From: Echria macrotheca
Lineage: Eukaryota; Ascomycota; Sordariomycetes; Sordariales; Schizotheciaceae
Length of the DNA: 64,000 nt
NCBI GenBank assembly: GCA_030411725.1
Contig: MU839843.1
Span: forward strand, 124,001 to 188,000
Direction: 5' to 3'
The position numbers and the translations under genes are program-made. A model generated the notes under the pieces. That model was not told the DNA's origin, did no database searches, and was given only the letters and a program-made list of their open reading frames with translations. Positions 1 to 9,863 of this stretch are shown in pieces (the first letter of the stretch is position 1; each line of letters begins with the position of its first letter).

Positions 1-991
1 CGCTCCCTCTTGTTCTTTGGTGTTTGACGCTCCCAGGAGCAGCTCGGCCGGACCCACCACTGCAACGTCAGCGCTCACGTATACGCCAGGTGTCGCCTCG
101 CCGACTTGCACGGCGAGCTGTGGATCCCTCTGTTCCGGATACTACTGCCATGCCAATGCGACGGGCAACCCGCCAGTCTTCCACGACCCCAAGGACCCAA
201 GGTTCAACTCCATCACCACATCGTCCCGGTCCTCAGGCCTGATCGTCACCCCGCCCCCGGAGCTGCCGCCGCTGCCTCCGGGTCCAACATGCACAGGCCG
301 CGAGTTCGCCACCACTACACTTATCTGCAATGGCGGCGGTGGCGGAATGGCCTGCATAAACTCGGTCATCTGCACGACGTCGACCCAGAACGCCAGCCCC
401 CCAGGCGCCACGACCACACCGCCCCCCGACCTTCCCGACCTCGACCTTCCGGATATCGAGAATTGTCCACGACCGCTGAGCACCGCGACAACCTACTTCG
501 GACACGGACAGTACGCCACATCGCTCTGGTGTCCACCTCCTACCCCGACACGGCCACCGCCCTCGGTCTCGACGGGCCCATTCCCGTCAGACGACTTCTT
601 CGCCGTGATCGAGTCACAGCTGGAGTCCTACGATATGACCCCGGGTCGAATTGGCCGCGGCTGCAGACCGAACTCGCCGCTCTACGAAATCCGCCTCTAC
701 AAGGGCGGACACGCGCCTTCCACCGGCTATGGATGCGATGGAGACGGCACGTATATCGACGAGGCTTCCTGGCCGAATCCGGGCGAGATCGACGGCTGCC
801 AGAGACCCTACGAGCATGGATGGAGGGTTTGTCTGACCAACTACGGAGGCAACGTGCACACCCCCGACGGGTGGCACCAGAGATGCCTGCACGACGATAC
901 GACCATCCGCAACTGCAAGCTCGGGTTTTGTCCACAGATTTATGTACGGAAGCTGAAGTGTGACGGTGTGTGGTGGAAGGATGCCGCGTGA
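1..991 (+). CDS. C-terminal part of a secreted Cys-rich protein, possibly GH18 killer-toxin-like chitinase (5' truncated)
   Basis: The frame is open from the left window edge to the TGA at 989-991, so only the C-terminal ~330 residues are present. They are rich in Cys, Pro and Thr. A Cys cluster lies at the start (C-T-A-S-C-G-S-L-C-S-G-Y-Y-C), followed by Pro-rich linkers (PPPELPPLPP, PPPDLPDLDLPD) and a compact Cys/Trp-rich last ~120 residues that look like a small disulfide-bonded domain. From memory, this kind of tail occurs at the C-terminus of large fungal class V (subgroup C) GH18 chitinases, which are secreted and cell-wall directed; no GH18 catalytic domain is inside the window, so the family is only a suggestion. 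It converges on the GH5 gene downstream. Confidence 0.5.
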   Translation, partial: APSCSLVFDAPRSSSAGPTTATSALTYTPGVASPTCTASCGSLCSGYYCHANATGNPPVFHDPKDPRFNSITTSSRSSGLIVTPPPELPPLPPGPTCTGREFATTTLICNGGGGGMACINSVICTTSTQNASPPGATTTPPPDLPDLDLPDIENCPRPLSTATTYFGHGQYATSLWCPPPTPTRPPPSVSTGPFPSDDFFAVIESQLESYDMTPGRIGRGCRPNSPLYEIRLYKGGHAPSTGYGCDGDGTYIDEASWPNPGEIDGCQRPYEHGWRVCLTNYGGNVHTPDGWHQRCLHDDTTIRNCKLGFCPQIYVRKLKCDGVWWKDAA

Positions 992-1518
992 CGGTCGTTC
1001 ATTTTGGATATAACATTCTGGTCTGAAAGCCTAGGTAAGGATGCATGTATTGGGTGAAGAGGAGAGGAAGCCCTCGAGCTGGCTAAATACAGGGCCCCAT
1101 GGTCTGTGCGTATCGCTATCCTGCGTGGGTGTTCCTTCCTGGCCTAACAGGTCTTTCTTTTGTTGTCTCGTTCATAGTATATACCAGTATATAACGTTTG
1201 CATGCATTTGCCATGTCCTGTTGGAAATTGAGAATTTTTAGGACGGTATCAGCTTCCCTTGCCTAACTTTAGCGTAACGTCTCCGAGGACACCAAATCAA
1301 GTCGGAAACCCTTTGTCGGTGAAGCAACCCCTTTCCATTCTCGATGAATGCCAATGTAGTGGTGATTTACACACCTTCGCAACCAAACCTCATTTACTAA
1401 ACTGTAAGTACCCAAGTCTTCCCTGTATCGCGGGACAGAGCTATATCTTCATGTGACACCAATAATGTTCAGGGGTAAGTAAACAAAACCCCCCACCCTT
1501 GTCAGCCGACACATGCCA
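992..1518. other. intergenic, convergent 3' ends
   Basis: A stretch of about 530 bases between the tail of the Cys-rich gene and the stop of the GH5 gene. Only short, overlapping open frames without codon bias are present. I see no gene here; it should hold the two 3' UTRs. Confidence 0.5.
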
Positions 1519-2925
1519 TTAGGTCTTTACCCGATTCAGCCTCCCTACCTCCCTCGCATGGCCATACACCAACGTCTGCGCCTCGGCATCATCCAGATAG
1601 ATAGTAAACCCATCATCATGGTTCCGCCCATACGAATACCCCGAATACCCAAACTGCCAGTACATATCCCCCGCCAACCTCTCCGCAATCTGCACCCCCT
1701 GCCACAGACCCAACACCTCCTCGCGGGTCGTATTATCCACCCGCCCGGTATACTCCCTCCTCTTATCCGCAGTCAGCCAGCCATACTCCTCATGCACCAC
1801 GGGCTTCCCAATTTTTCTCCCCGCCGCCGCATGGTCCCGGATCCACTGCGTCGTCCAGTTGACGCTCTTGTCCCACCAGTCGGGATACGAATGGAACACG
1901 CCGAAGTCGATATGCGGCAGGGATAGCTCGTGGTCGAAGTCGCCGCCGTCGGAGCCGTTGTACCCCCAGTCCGTCGAGAGACGGTTGAAGCCGCCCTCGC
2001 CGCCCCATGTCACTAGGTGGTTTGGGTCTAGCGATTTGATGTGTGCGGACATCTCGGCGATCCAATCTGACATGACGGAAGGGGTGCAGCCTGTGGGTGA
2101 TTCGGGGAGGTTGCGAACGCCGTCGGCGCCGCAGCGCGGTTCGTTGGCTAGTTCCCAGGCCATTATGGTTGGGGAGTCGCGGTAGCGGGTTACCATTTTT
2201 GAGACGTAGTTTTTGAATGCGGATTTGATAGCCGGGAGGCGATAGAACTGCGTTGCGTTAGTATTGGGTATCAAGTAGTGGTAGAGGGACATACGTCATC
2301 GTGATACTGTCCGCCTAGGTTCACTGTGTATACGTCCATGCCGCCGTAATCGGCCCAGTTGTTTGTCAGGGCCACGACGAGCTTGATTCCTGCCTTGGTG
2401 GCGGCGTTGACAACCTTGTCGAAGGGCTCGAGGTTGATATCAACGGTGCCATTAGAGTTGAACCACTGGAACACGACCTCGGATGGGCCGGCGCCCTCGT
2501 TGCCGTAGTTGGGCAGGCCGTTAGGGTTGTAGGTGCGGTTCTTGTCATTGAAGCCCCATGTCCTGAAAACGGTGAGGCCAGCGTCGCGGGCAGCGAGGAG
2601 GCCTTTCTCTACGTCGGCGGCTTCGTTCTGTGATGCAATATGTCAGTTTCTTGCTCATCCAAGTGGAATGGGTCGAGCGCCTGTCCCACAGCGTGCCGGA
2701 GAAGAGGGCCAGGATAGAGGGATGACATACGTTGTTAAACGGGAAGTAATACGCATTACTCCCAGCAAAGTAAAAGTCTTTGCCATCAAGTTTGAACTTG
2801 TTCCCATCGACCGTCACGAATCCCTTCGGCACCTTGACCTGTGGCGGACCCGGTGGTCGGACGGGCCCGGCTGCGGCGACGGCAGTGAGACCCGACAGGA
2901 ACAACGACAGGGCGGCGAGATGCAT
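1519..2925 (-). CDS. Secreted GH5 endo-beta-1,4-mannanase (GH5_7-like), 3 exons
   Basis: Predicted exons 2925-2731, 2627-2295 and 2247-1519 (all phase 0) give 418 residues. Donors are GTATGT twice; the second intron carries a TACTAAC branch site. Residues 1-~19 are a signal peptide (MHLAALSLFLSGLTAVAAAG). A GH5 (beta/alpha)8 domain follows: WELANEP at 207-213 contains the acid/base Glu (E212), HSYPDWW at 295-301 is the conserved His/Tyr strand, and HEEYG at 328-332 holds the nucleophile Glu. The pattern fits fungal mannan endo-1,4-beta-mannosidases, which cleave mannan/galactomannan backbones outside the cell. No carbohydrate-binding module is attached. Specificity (mannanase versus another GH5 subfamily) is inferred from overall resemblance. 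A TATA motif lies ~65 bases upstream of the ATG. Confidence 0.88.
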
Positions 2926-2989
2926 TGTGGCAAGACCGTGGGACGCCAGTTCTCAAAAAGTAGACGTCGAAGTCAGGCATCATGAAAGA

Positions 2990-2995
2990 TATATA
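2990..2995 (-). promoter_or_regulatory. TATA-like box of the GH5 mannanase gene
   Basis: TATATA on the minus strand about 65 bases before the ATG at 2925, a plausible core promoter position. Confidence 0.4.
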
Positions 2996-3980
2996 ATTTT
3001 CAAACGGTGATTTTTTCGACGACGGAGCTCGACGGCCCGCGGTCAGGGGTCACGAAGGCTTGGCATCTCGGCTCGGGGGCCCCGCAGGTCATAAACCCCG
3101 GATTATACCACGTTCTTGCGTAGGGCCCGGTCGGTTGGTCTCTGGGGAGTGGTATTTTACCGGGTTCCCTTTTCTGATTGGCAGGCTGTTTCCAGTGGAG
3201 GTGCAGCGCGGAAATACTTGGGCCGTGGTCTCGGGAAAATGGGCTGACGGTAATGTCGCCTGCTCCCGGAGCAGTGGTTGGAAACGCTAAGATCACCTCG
3301 GTAGGTCAACATATCCCATTTCGTCAATACCTAACTAGGTTCGTAAGTAAGGATGTGCCTACATGTAGGTACATTGGACCTACCCACGACAGCCCTTACT
3401 ATACCAATGGGGTTATCGGTGTATCGGAAAGCCTTACAGAACAAGTACCAGACTCTTGGCCGAAAGGACAGCAACGTACCTAATCATATCTTCTTTCCAA
3501 CCTCCCTCCTTCTCCCCGTCCGCAGACATCATTTTCATAATATGTAACACTGCGGCCCATTGCTTCGGTGACGTTCTGACCACCCCGAGCCAGCGTTGCC
3601 AGCGAAGGTACGCTGCCACCTGAATCTGGTCCCCCAATGCCGGTACCATGCGAGCCGAACAACAACTTGGCGCGCCTGGAACGGGTCATGAACTAGATGC
3701 CGTTGCGTCATGAATCAGAATTAGAGTGGGGCGGGTTTGGATCGGGCTTCAAACTGTGCGAGTTCATCCGAAGGACCTTGGCGAGCGGCGGATCCAATTG
3801 CAAGCCCTGAGTCGTGATAGGTCGCTCATTACTGTGACATGGACGTATTCCAGACGACACGTCACATGATAGGGCATATGGAACATTTCATGTATCAACA
3901 ATAAGAGATGAGCGACGATCTAGACCACCTCACACCTCCCGCTTGATTTGAGGTAGCTCACCATGGTTGGAACTGAGCAA

Positions 3981-3988
3981 TATAAAAG
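3981..3988 (+). promoter_or_regulatory. TATA box of the small charged-protein gene
   Basis: TATAAAAG, about 215 bases before the ATG at 4204, followed by a C/A-rich, CCATC-rich leader typical of fungal 5' UTRs. A GTGAGC..CTCAG pair within the leader (around 4062-4167) could be a 5' UTR intron. Confidence 0.5.
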
Positions 3989-4203
3989 AAGCCTAAAGCC
4001 TCCCCTTCCCTCTCCATCAGCCCAATCCATCATCCGCAAACCAACCCTCCACTGAACTACACAAGTGAGCAAGGAACCTCTAGTACCAGCCTCATAAAGA
4101 ACGAAATCTGACCCTCCTCCAAGGCGCCGCACACACAAACAAACAGACACCCCCACCAACACTCAGGTTCCTCCTCGGCTTGAGAGCGACAGACACTAAA
4201 ATA

Positions 4204-4413
4204 ATGTCTTCCGAACCTAAGAAGCCCGACACAAAGGACTCCGATCCGAAAAAGGAGGACACGAAGGGCAAGAGAAAGGAGGACCCCAAGAAGGAGGACA
4301 GCGAGCCGCAGAAGAAGGAGAAGACAGAGTCGTCGAAGGGCAAAGAGAAGGCACAGGACCAGGACCGCCCATACGGGTCCTATCTTGGGCCCGGTAATTG
4401 GCCTTACTATTGA
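4204..4413 (+). CDS. Small, highly charged Lys/Glu/Asp-rich protein (69 aa)
   Basis: The single frame from the ATG at 4204 to the TGA at 4411-4413 encodes 69 residues. The first ~55 are built from near-repeats of KK-E/D-D and P-K-K (EPKKPD, DPKKED, DPKKED, EPQKKE) and should be fully disordered. The last ~15 (RPYGSYLGPGNWPYY) are aromatic and Gly-rich. There is no signal peptide and no domain I recognise. It sits behind a good TATA box with a C-rich leader, which is why I accept it as a gene despite its size and low complexity. Function unknown; the composition resembles stress-induced hydrophilic small proteins, but that is only a compositional remark. Confidence 0.45.
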   Translation: MSSEPKKPDTKDSDPKKEDTKGKRKEDPKKEDSEPQKKEKTESSKGKEKAQDQDRPYGSYLGPGNWPYY

Positions 4414-5026
4414 ATGTCGGTGTTAGAATTTGGGAACGGGGGGCTGAGAAGGAATACGAAGAGTGACAGGAGGTCGTTCGAAGGTGTCGGAATATGGCTA
4501 TCGAAAGGGACACGACAGGGAATATGAAGGACAAGGGATATTGCAACGACAGAGGTGGTATCCGATGGGTATGAAGCATTGGTAGTTGAGAGCTAGTTGT
4601 CACGCCGGAATAACAGTCTTGTTTTCAATACTAAAATATCCGGGTGGATTCCAAGCTTCTGTTTGTGTGAGAGCCTGGTGTTTCGAAGTACTGCAGCCCG
4701 CACATATTTTCATTACAAGGACGTCCTGTACCATGTTTAATACCGGGTAGTGGTGTATATCCCCGCTGTGCGGATCGGGTGAAGGACCAATGCTGGAAAC
4801 ACGTCAAAGATGTTGTTTAAGGTTCGGATGAAATCTGATCAAGTGATACGCAAGTGAATAACCGGAAACAGGTGTTCATGGTTGAAGTTCTAGCTGGAGG
4901 CCGTTTCTGGAAGCACACAGCCTTCTACAGAAAGATGGAAGACCAGCTGGACCTTCCATCACGCAGATGCCTCCGAGGAATGTTTTGGAGCATAGCCAGC
5001 TCATCAATCCTTGCCCACCTCCTACA

Positions 5027-5033
5027 TATAAAC
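5027..5033 (+). promoter_or_regulatory. TATA box of the Cys-rich microprotein gene
   Basis: TATAAAC located ~175 bases upstream of the ATG at 5202, followed by a C/A-rich leader with repeated CCATC/CACC runs. Confidence 0.45.
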
Positions 5034-5201
5034 ACCAGAACCCTCCCTCTCTCCCCTGGCCTATATCCCATCCATCACCCATCTCCAACTTATCACTACA
5101 CGCCAGCGCCTGACAGATCCAAACCCACAAATCCTTGCACACACCTCTCAGTCTCTGGCTACATGTACATCCAACACAGTCTCACCCCACCACCTCGAAC
5201 C

Positions 5202-5411
5202 ATGTGCATAATCCAGGGAAGACCCGTACAATGCGGCTTCTGCGGCCAGCGGGGTGCAAGATACGTGCTGGTCCCCTGTCTACAACGAGGCTCAGCCGAC
5301 GAGACCGAAGAATGCCGCAACCCAACGAAGCCGACGACCAACACCCTACCGGTAATAATCGACAAGGATTGTGAAAGTTGCCGGGGCACCGGATGGAAGT
5401 CCAACACATAG
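5202..5411 (+). CDS. Small Cys-rich, zinc-ribbon-like protein (69 aa)
   Basis: The frame from the ATG at 5202 (context ACCATG) to the TAG at 5409-5411 encodes 69 residues with seven Cys (positions 2, 11, 14, 26, 38, 57, 60). Two C-x2-C knuckles (CGFC at 11-14, CESC at 57-60) could bind one zinc ion in a ribbon-like fold. There is no signal peptide or membrane segment, so it is probably intracellular. An in-frame ATG at 5163 would add 13 residues; I prefer 5202 because its Kozak context is better. TATA box and leader upstream support transcription. I do not recognise a named family; zinc binding is inferred from Cys spacing only. Confidence 0.5.
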   Translation: MCIIQGRPVQCGFCGQRGARYVLVPCLQRGSADETEECRNPTKPTTNTLPVIIDKDCESCRGTGWKSNT

Positions 5412-5999
5412 GCGGTTGGCGGGGCGGACATGGAATGGATGTCTTGGAGTGTATATATTCGGGGCACGAGCGCGATTGAGGATTAGTCCAAGCTGCTCGC
5501 TGTCGGATCCTGAGCACTGGCGGTGTGACAAGGTGGCTATAGTTAGCGCAGGCGCTGTTCGTGAGCATGGCGATACCTCCCATTCTGGCTGCTTCAACTA
5601 ATAGGTAGAATACAGGAAGTGGAATGGTCGCCGAACCCCCCAAAATCCGGCTGGGGGCTTTCGCTCCTATATATTTGAACCGGAACCTTAACCCTGGCCG
5701 TGGGCAGTCCTGACACTCGCCATGCGGGAGATTCACCGGCGATGGACGGGCACAACCTAGATGCGGAACCGATGAGGTATTCTTGGAGGTATAGCTTGGC
5801 CTGGACGGAGATGGACGATCGTGGAATGCGTGGTATCCCAGCTGGGAAGGACTATCTTCACTCTCGGAGGCACTCAAACCACTCTCTAGGAGTCCTCTGC
5901 TAGGTAGATGAATGGCTGATCGTCATCAAGAATACTCATTGATCGTCCGTCTAGTATCCCCCACCGGGTATCATCTACTCTAAACCCTATCGTCTATCT
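5412..5999. other. intergenic
   Basis: Region between the Cys-rich microprotein and the 3' end of the methyltransferase gene. Overlapping open frames on both strands show no coherent domain or codon bias. No gene called. Confidence 0.4.
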
Positions 6000-7238
6000 C
6001 TATGCGTCCCGCCCAATTCTAAAGAGTCTATAAAACGTCTCATCCCCGCGACCAACCCCATCAACCTTCTCCAGTCTCTCAGAACTGAGGATCTTCAACA
6101 CTCCCGGCTTCTCGTCCAGAGCTCTGTCCCCAAACACGGGCTCGACCGAATCGGCATGATCGCCGTGCCTGCCATTCTGCCGCACCGTCTGGAGCAGCCA
6201 GAATGTCCCTCCCGGCGCCAGAATACGCGAGGCGCAGTCATACAGCATAGCTGCGTGCTCCGGCGCATAGACCACGTCGGTTGCAATGATCATATCCGCC
6301 TTCACCTCCTGCATAGGCCCTTCTAGTTTTGTATCCGCCCAGTCGAGAACACACGCCTGCACAGGAGACGTCCCGTCTACAGAGTTTGCCGCAATGTTGC
6401 GCTCGAGGTTGGCAATGACAGACGGGTGGTAGTCCGTTGCGACCACCGATACTTGTTCAATCCCCAGTCGAGGAAAGAGCTGGCCTAGACATAGACTGAC
6501 AAGCCCCGTGCCGGCACCGAGTTCGACGATCTTCGGCGACGGCCCCAGGTTATCACGCGTGACGCCGAAGCGCGAGGGTGACTCGCATAGCATCCGACAC
6601 AGAACGATGGACGCTCCCCAAGTCTGCAGACCAACGTCGGTGTGGTCAGCTGCACCGGCTAGACCGTCGTTGAGGCGTACCGTGATCGGAATCAGCCTAT
6701 CGGGCATGGCGAATGTGAACTCCCGCCAGAAACCGTCTTCCTCGTCCTGATTTTCATCCGGGTGATCAACGCCATCATGAACCGGGTTGAGCAGCGCTAC
6801 GAGTAGGTCCGCAGCCTGCTCGAGAACTGACTGCTGTGCTTCGTCGGAGGAGAAACAGGCAGGACGCGGGTCTTCGTCGGCAGCGCACGAAACGAGCCTC
6901 TCCAGCCATTTTATCGCAAACGCCCGTTCCAGCTCGTCGGTCCGAATAGGGGCGAGATGTCCCTCAGGCGAGTCCTTCTCATCGTCATCATCCTCGTTGT
7001 CGGAAGGATATCCCGAGTTGTAACCAGAGTCGGTCAGGGGCGGAGGCTGATTCAGCAACGAGCGACGTGACGGCTTGGAAACATGTTCGAAGGCGAGCTT
7101 CGGAACAGAAACGGGGCAGTATATCGCGAACAGGTCGTCGAGGGCAGAAAAGAGACGGGACTCGGTCAACTCATCGAGTCGGCGCAGCGACGGCAAGCTG
7201 CTTGTGGGAGGCAGCGGCCGCCCCGCCGCTGGCCGCAT
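6000..7238 (-). CDS. Family-16 SAM-dependent (lysine) methyltransferase, 412 aa
   Basis: Single exon from the ATG at 7238 to the stop at 6000. The first ~165 residues are a low-conservation, partly acidic N-terminus (run of D/E near 81-89). The catalytic half begins near 171: VGLQTWGASIVL (202-213) is the family signature before motif I, ELGAGTG (239-245) is the SAM-binding loop, ATDYHP (268-272) carries the acidic ribose-binding residue, and DVVYAPEH (321-328) is the post-I substrate region. This is the Methyltransf_16 family (METTL21/FAM86/EEF2KMT group), which mostly methylates lysines of translation or chaperone proteins. The long N-terminus recalls the FAM86/EEF2KMT branch, but the substrate cannot be read from sequence. 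A longer frame exists upstream but has no ATG. Confidence 0.85.
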   Translation of the reverse strand: MRPAAGRPLPPTSSLPSLRRLDELTESRLFSALDDLFAIYCPVSVPKLAFEHVSKPSRRSLLNQPPPLTDSGYNSGYPSDNEDDDDEKDSPEGHLAPIRTDELERAFAIKWLERLVSCAADEDPRPACFSSDEAQQSVLEQAADLLVALLNPVHDGVDHPDENQDEEDGFWREFTFAMPDRLIPITVRLNDGLAGAADHTDVGLQTWGASIVLCRMLCESPSRFGVTRDNLGPSPKIVELGAGTGLVSLCLGQLFPRLGIEQVSVVATDYHPSVIANLERNIAANSVDGTSPVQACVLDWADTKLEGPMQEVKADMIIATDVVYAPEHAAMLYDCASRILAPGGTFWLLQTVRQNGRHGDHADSVEPVFGDRALDEKPGVLKILSSERLEKVDGVGRGDETFYRLFRIGRDA

Positions 7239-7973
7239 TGGTCGCGACAGGATCAAGAAAAAGAGCCAAAGGAAGGAATAGCGGGGCGAAGGTTGAAGAA
7301 GAAGGATAACTCCATTGTGAAGAGCGGAATAAATACTTACCTACCTAGTGAACAAAATCGGTTGTGGGTGGGTCCTGAAAATTTTCAGCTCGAGGCAACC
7401 CTGGCCACTTGCCGATAACTACCTTAGCGACAACACTAGCCTCTGCTTCTTTGTCAAAGTAAGAAACGGCCGGGACGGGCCGAGGCGGTGAGAGCTGACG
7501 ATAGTGAGAATTGGCGTGGTGGCGCGATAACGAGATGGATCAGGCTGCAGCTGGCTGACGGGCGAATCGACGAGGTCCAGCGCACAACGTGCTTGCCACA
7601 TTCGTCAAGTGGGTCCTGATAACCTTCATCCGATCTCGGGACTCGAAGAGTCAAAGGAGCGCAGCTCAGACAGCTTCTGCTGGCGATAAATCTCATTTTC
7701 GAAACTTCCTAGGGTCTACGCCCTGCTGTGTGGAGGTAATCCAACATGGCACCTAATGAACCACGAGTGGAACTCCAGATCTGGCTTCAGGCACCCCCCC
7801 CCACCATGTGAGCTTCACACAGAGCAGACACTTTAGCACGATATGAGAAACTTGATTTTATCTCCTTTACATTCGCTGCATAGAACGTGGAGCTCATATG
7901 CGTGGGGACGAGGAAATACCCTCTCCGCGCACATCAACGTCTTCCATCGGACAAATGAACCAACAAATCCCGT
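7239..7973. other. intergenic (promoter of the methyltransferase; 3' flank of CorA-like gene)
   Basis: No gene seen. Short frames overlap without domain content. The 7240-7400 part should hold the 5' UTR of the minus-strand methyltransferase. Confidence 0.4.
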
Positions 7974-9368
7974 TCAAACATCACCAACCCTCAACCTCCT
8001 CCTCATCCTCCTCTTCTGCGCAACAATCCAAGCAGCATACATCAAAAACGTAGCAACCGTCAAAGGCACAGCAACCGCCCAAAACAGCGCAAACTGCGGC
8101 TTAGTCGCGACCCCGATGCTGCCGCCCTTGGCCCCGACCCCGTCCCAATCAAACAGCGGCGCCGAGAACAGCGCGGCGACAAAACTCGCCGGCAGGAAAA
8201 ACATGGCGACGAGCGCCAGCATCTTCATCGACGACGAGTCCTGCAGACTATCCTTGGCGATGCTGCGCGTGGCCGACGCCGTCTCGAACGCGATGGCGTT
8301 GTCCTGCTGCGCGATGAGGTGAAACAGCGCGGCGATCTGGACCTGCACGCGCTGCTGGACGTAGGTCGTGTCGACCTGCTGCATGGCGGCGCGATGACCA
8401 AGAATGCCGAGGTAGTGTGTGAGGATTGCCGGTCCCGACTCTGTCGTTGTCGTTGTCGGTCTTGGCTTCTCGTCAATTTCCTTGAGAAACGAATGCTCGC
8501 CATACGAATCCGCGGTCTTCGGTCGTGTCTCGACAGCTGGATGTGGAATATCCTCCTCCTCCCCGAGATGCTCGCGCATAAACGCATTCAACGCCTCAAC
8601 CACCTGCAGCTTCCGCGATCCGTTCGCCAGCTTGGCGCTGCACCCACTCATCTCGGCCGACAACGACCCGAGCTCGCCGGCAGCCGGACGCGTCTGCCGC
8701 CGCGTCGAGAAGCGATGGTGACCGGTGCGCGCCTCGACGTTGCGCACTACCGTCTTGATCTCGTCGAGCGTGCCGTCCAGCTCGCGCGCCAGCACCAGGC
8801 TGCAGACCAGCGCGGGGAACATAGCGTGGCTGACCAGCGCGCGGCTCCAGCGTGACCGCAGTGTGCGGGCGAACTCGGTGCGTTCCTCGCCCTCGGCAAA
8901 AATGACCATGTTGGTTTGTGAGGTTTCGGTGTCGTGCGACCAGGCCATGGCTAGTTTGGGGTGGTATGTCGCGGTGAAGACTTGCTTCGTTGGGTGGGAG
9001 GGCGAAGGGGGCAGCGCGGACACGCCAGCGAAGGAGCTGCGAGCGTAGTCGTAGCCACGCTCGAGGTCCCACGTCTCCAGGATGCGCTGTAACTCGCGGG
9101 TTGAGGGACTGTGTCGACATGTCTCGGAGTCGAGTCCAATCCAGACCAGCCGGAGCATACGCGTGTGGTCGGTTGTCGAGATGTATTTCTCTGACGGTTC
9201 GTGCAACCAGTTGTCCACCGACAGTGATGGAACTGATCGGGTTTCCACCTTGGTTGTCTCCCCCTCGTCGTCACACCAGAGCTCGAGGGTCTGAAAGGTG
9301 GGCGCCTTGTCGACTGTCCAGGTTTCCCAGACCGGACGGCTGCCGAAGTGGTGGTGGAGATTGTCCAT
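7974..9368 (-). CDS. CorA-like membrane protein, 464 aa
   Basis: Single exon from the ATG at 9368. A long soluble, mainly helical N-terminal region (~370 residues) is followed by two C-terminal membrane helices (about 375-396, starting MLALVAMFFLPASFVAALFS, and about 426-450), ending in a basic tail (KRRMRRR). The layout, with the helix ...QQDNAIAFETASATRSIAKDS before the first membrane segment, is that of the fungal CorA-like Mg2+ transporter superfamily. The classical GMN motif at the end of TM1 is absent (SAPLFDW instead), as in many fungal-specific members, so magnesium transport is not assured. The region around 290-315 (TTTTTES) is probably disordered. Confidence 0.75.
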   Translation of the reverse strand: MDNLHHHFGSRPVWETWTVDKAPTFQTLELWCDDEGETTKVETRSVPSLSVDNWLHEPSEKYISTTDHTRMLRLVWIGLDSETCRHSPSTRELQRILETWDLERGYDYARSSFAGVSALPPSPSHPTKQVFTATYHPKLAMAWSHDTETSQTNMVIFAEGEERTEFARTLRSRWSRALVSHAMFPALVCSLVLARELDGTLDEIKTVVRNVEARTGHHRFSTRRQTRPAAGELGSLSAEMSGCSAKLANGSRKLQVVEALNAFMREHLGEEEDIPHPAVETRPKTADSYGEHSFLKEIDEKPRPTTTTTESGPAILTHYLGILGHRAAMQQVDTTYVQQRVQVQIAALFHLIAQQDNAIAFETASATRSIAKDSLQDSSSMKMLALVAMFFLPASFVAALFSAPLFDWDGVGAKGGSIGVATKPQFALFWAVAVPLTVATFLMYAAWIVAQKRRMRRRLRVGDV

Positions 9369-9863
9369 GATGACCGACGAGAATGGATGCCGAATGAGAT
9401 TGGGACGGGATATCGTAAGGGTTGCTGGCTGACTTTATACTGCAATCACAAAAGTCCTACTGAGGCTGTGCGGTCGTGATGCGTGGTTGGCGTGGCCTTG
9501 ACAGGGGTAGCAAACGCGGGGAAGCTTGTTCGGAGTCCTCACGTGTCTCTCGACGACGCGACATCCACCCAGCCAGCAATCTTTCTCTTCATGGAACTCG
9601 TTGAACTTAGGTGCAAAACTGTCTGAAGCTACCCTGCTATCTCTGATCTTCATGCATCCGACGCCGAAAATGTTGGAAGCCAAACAACCAACACCCATGT
9701 GAACAAACCACCAAACGCGACGACCCCCCCTGTTGATGTTGACTTCGACTTGTGGAGGCTATGGCGAGGCAACCAACACCATCCTGTCCCATCACGCCCT
9801 GAGTCACCCCGTAATCAACACCACCTCGGCCCGCAAAACGTCGCCATCACGAATGATAGACAC
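9369..9863. other. intergenic
   Basis: Upstream region of the CorA-like gene and 3' flank of the CVNH-LysM gene. No coding region recognised. Confidence 0.4.

Larger units (their letters stand above)
2926..4203. other. Divergent intergenic region between GH5 and a small charged-protein gene
   Basis: Contains two TATA-like boxes (2990-2995 minus, 3981-3988 plus) and a patch of short palindromic GTAGGT/ACCTAC motifs around 3301-3395. I see no convincing coding region; small frames overlap on both strands. Confidence 0.45.
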
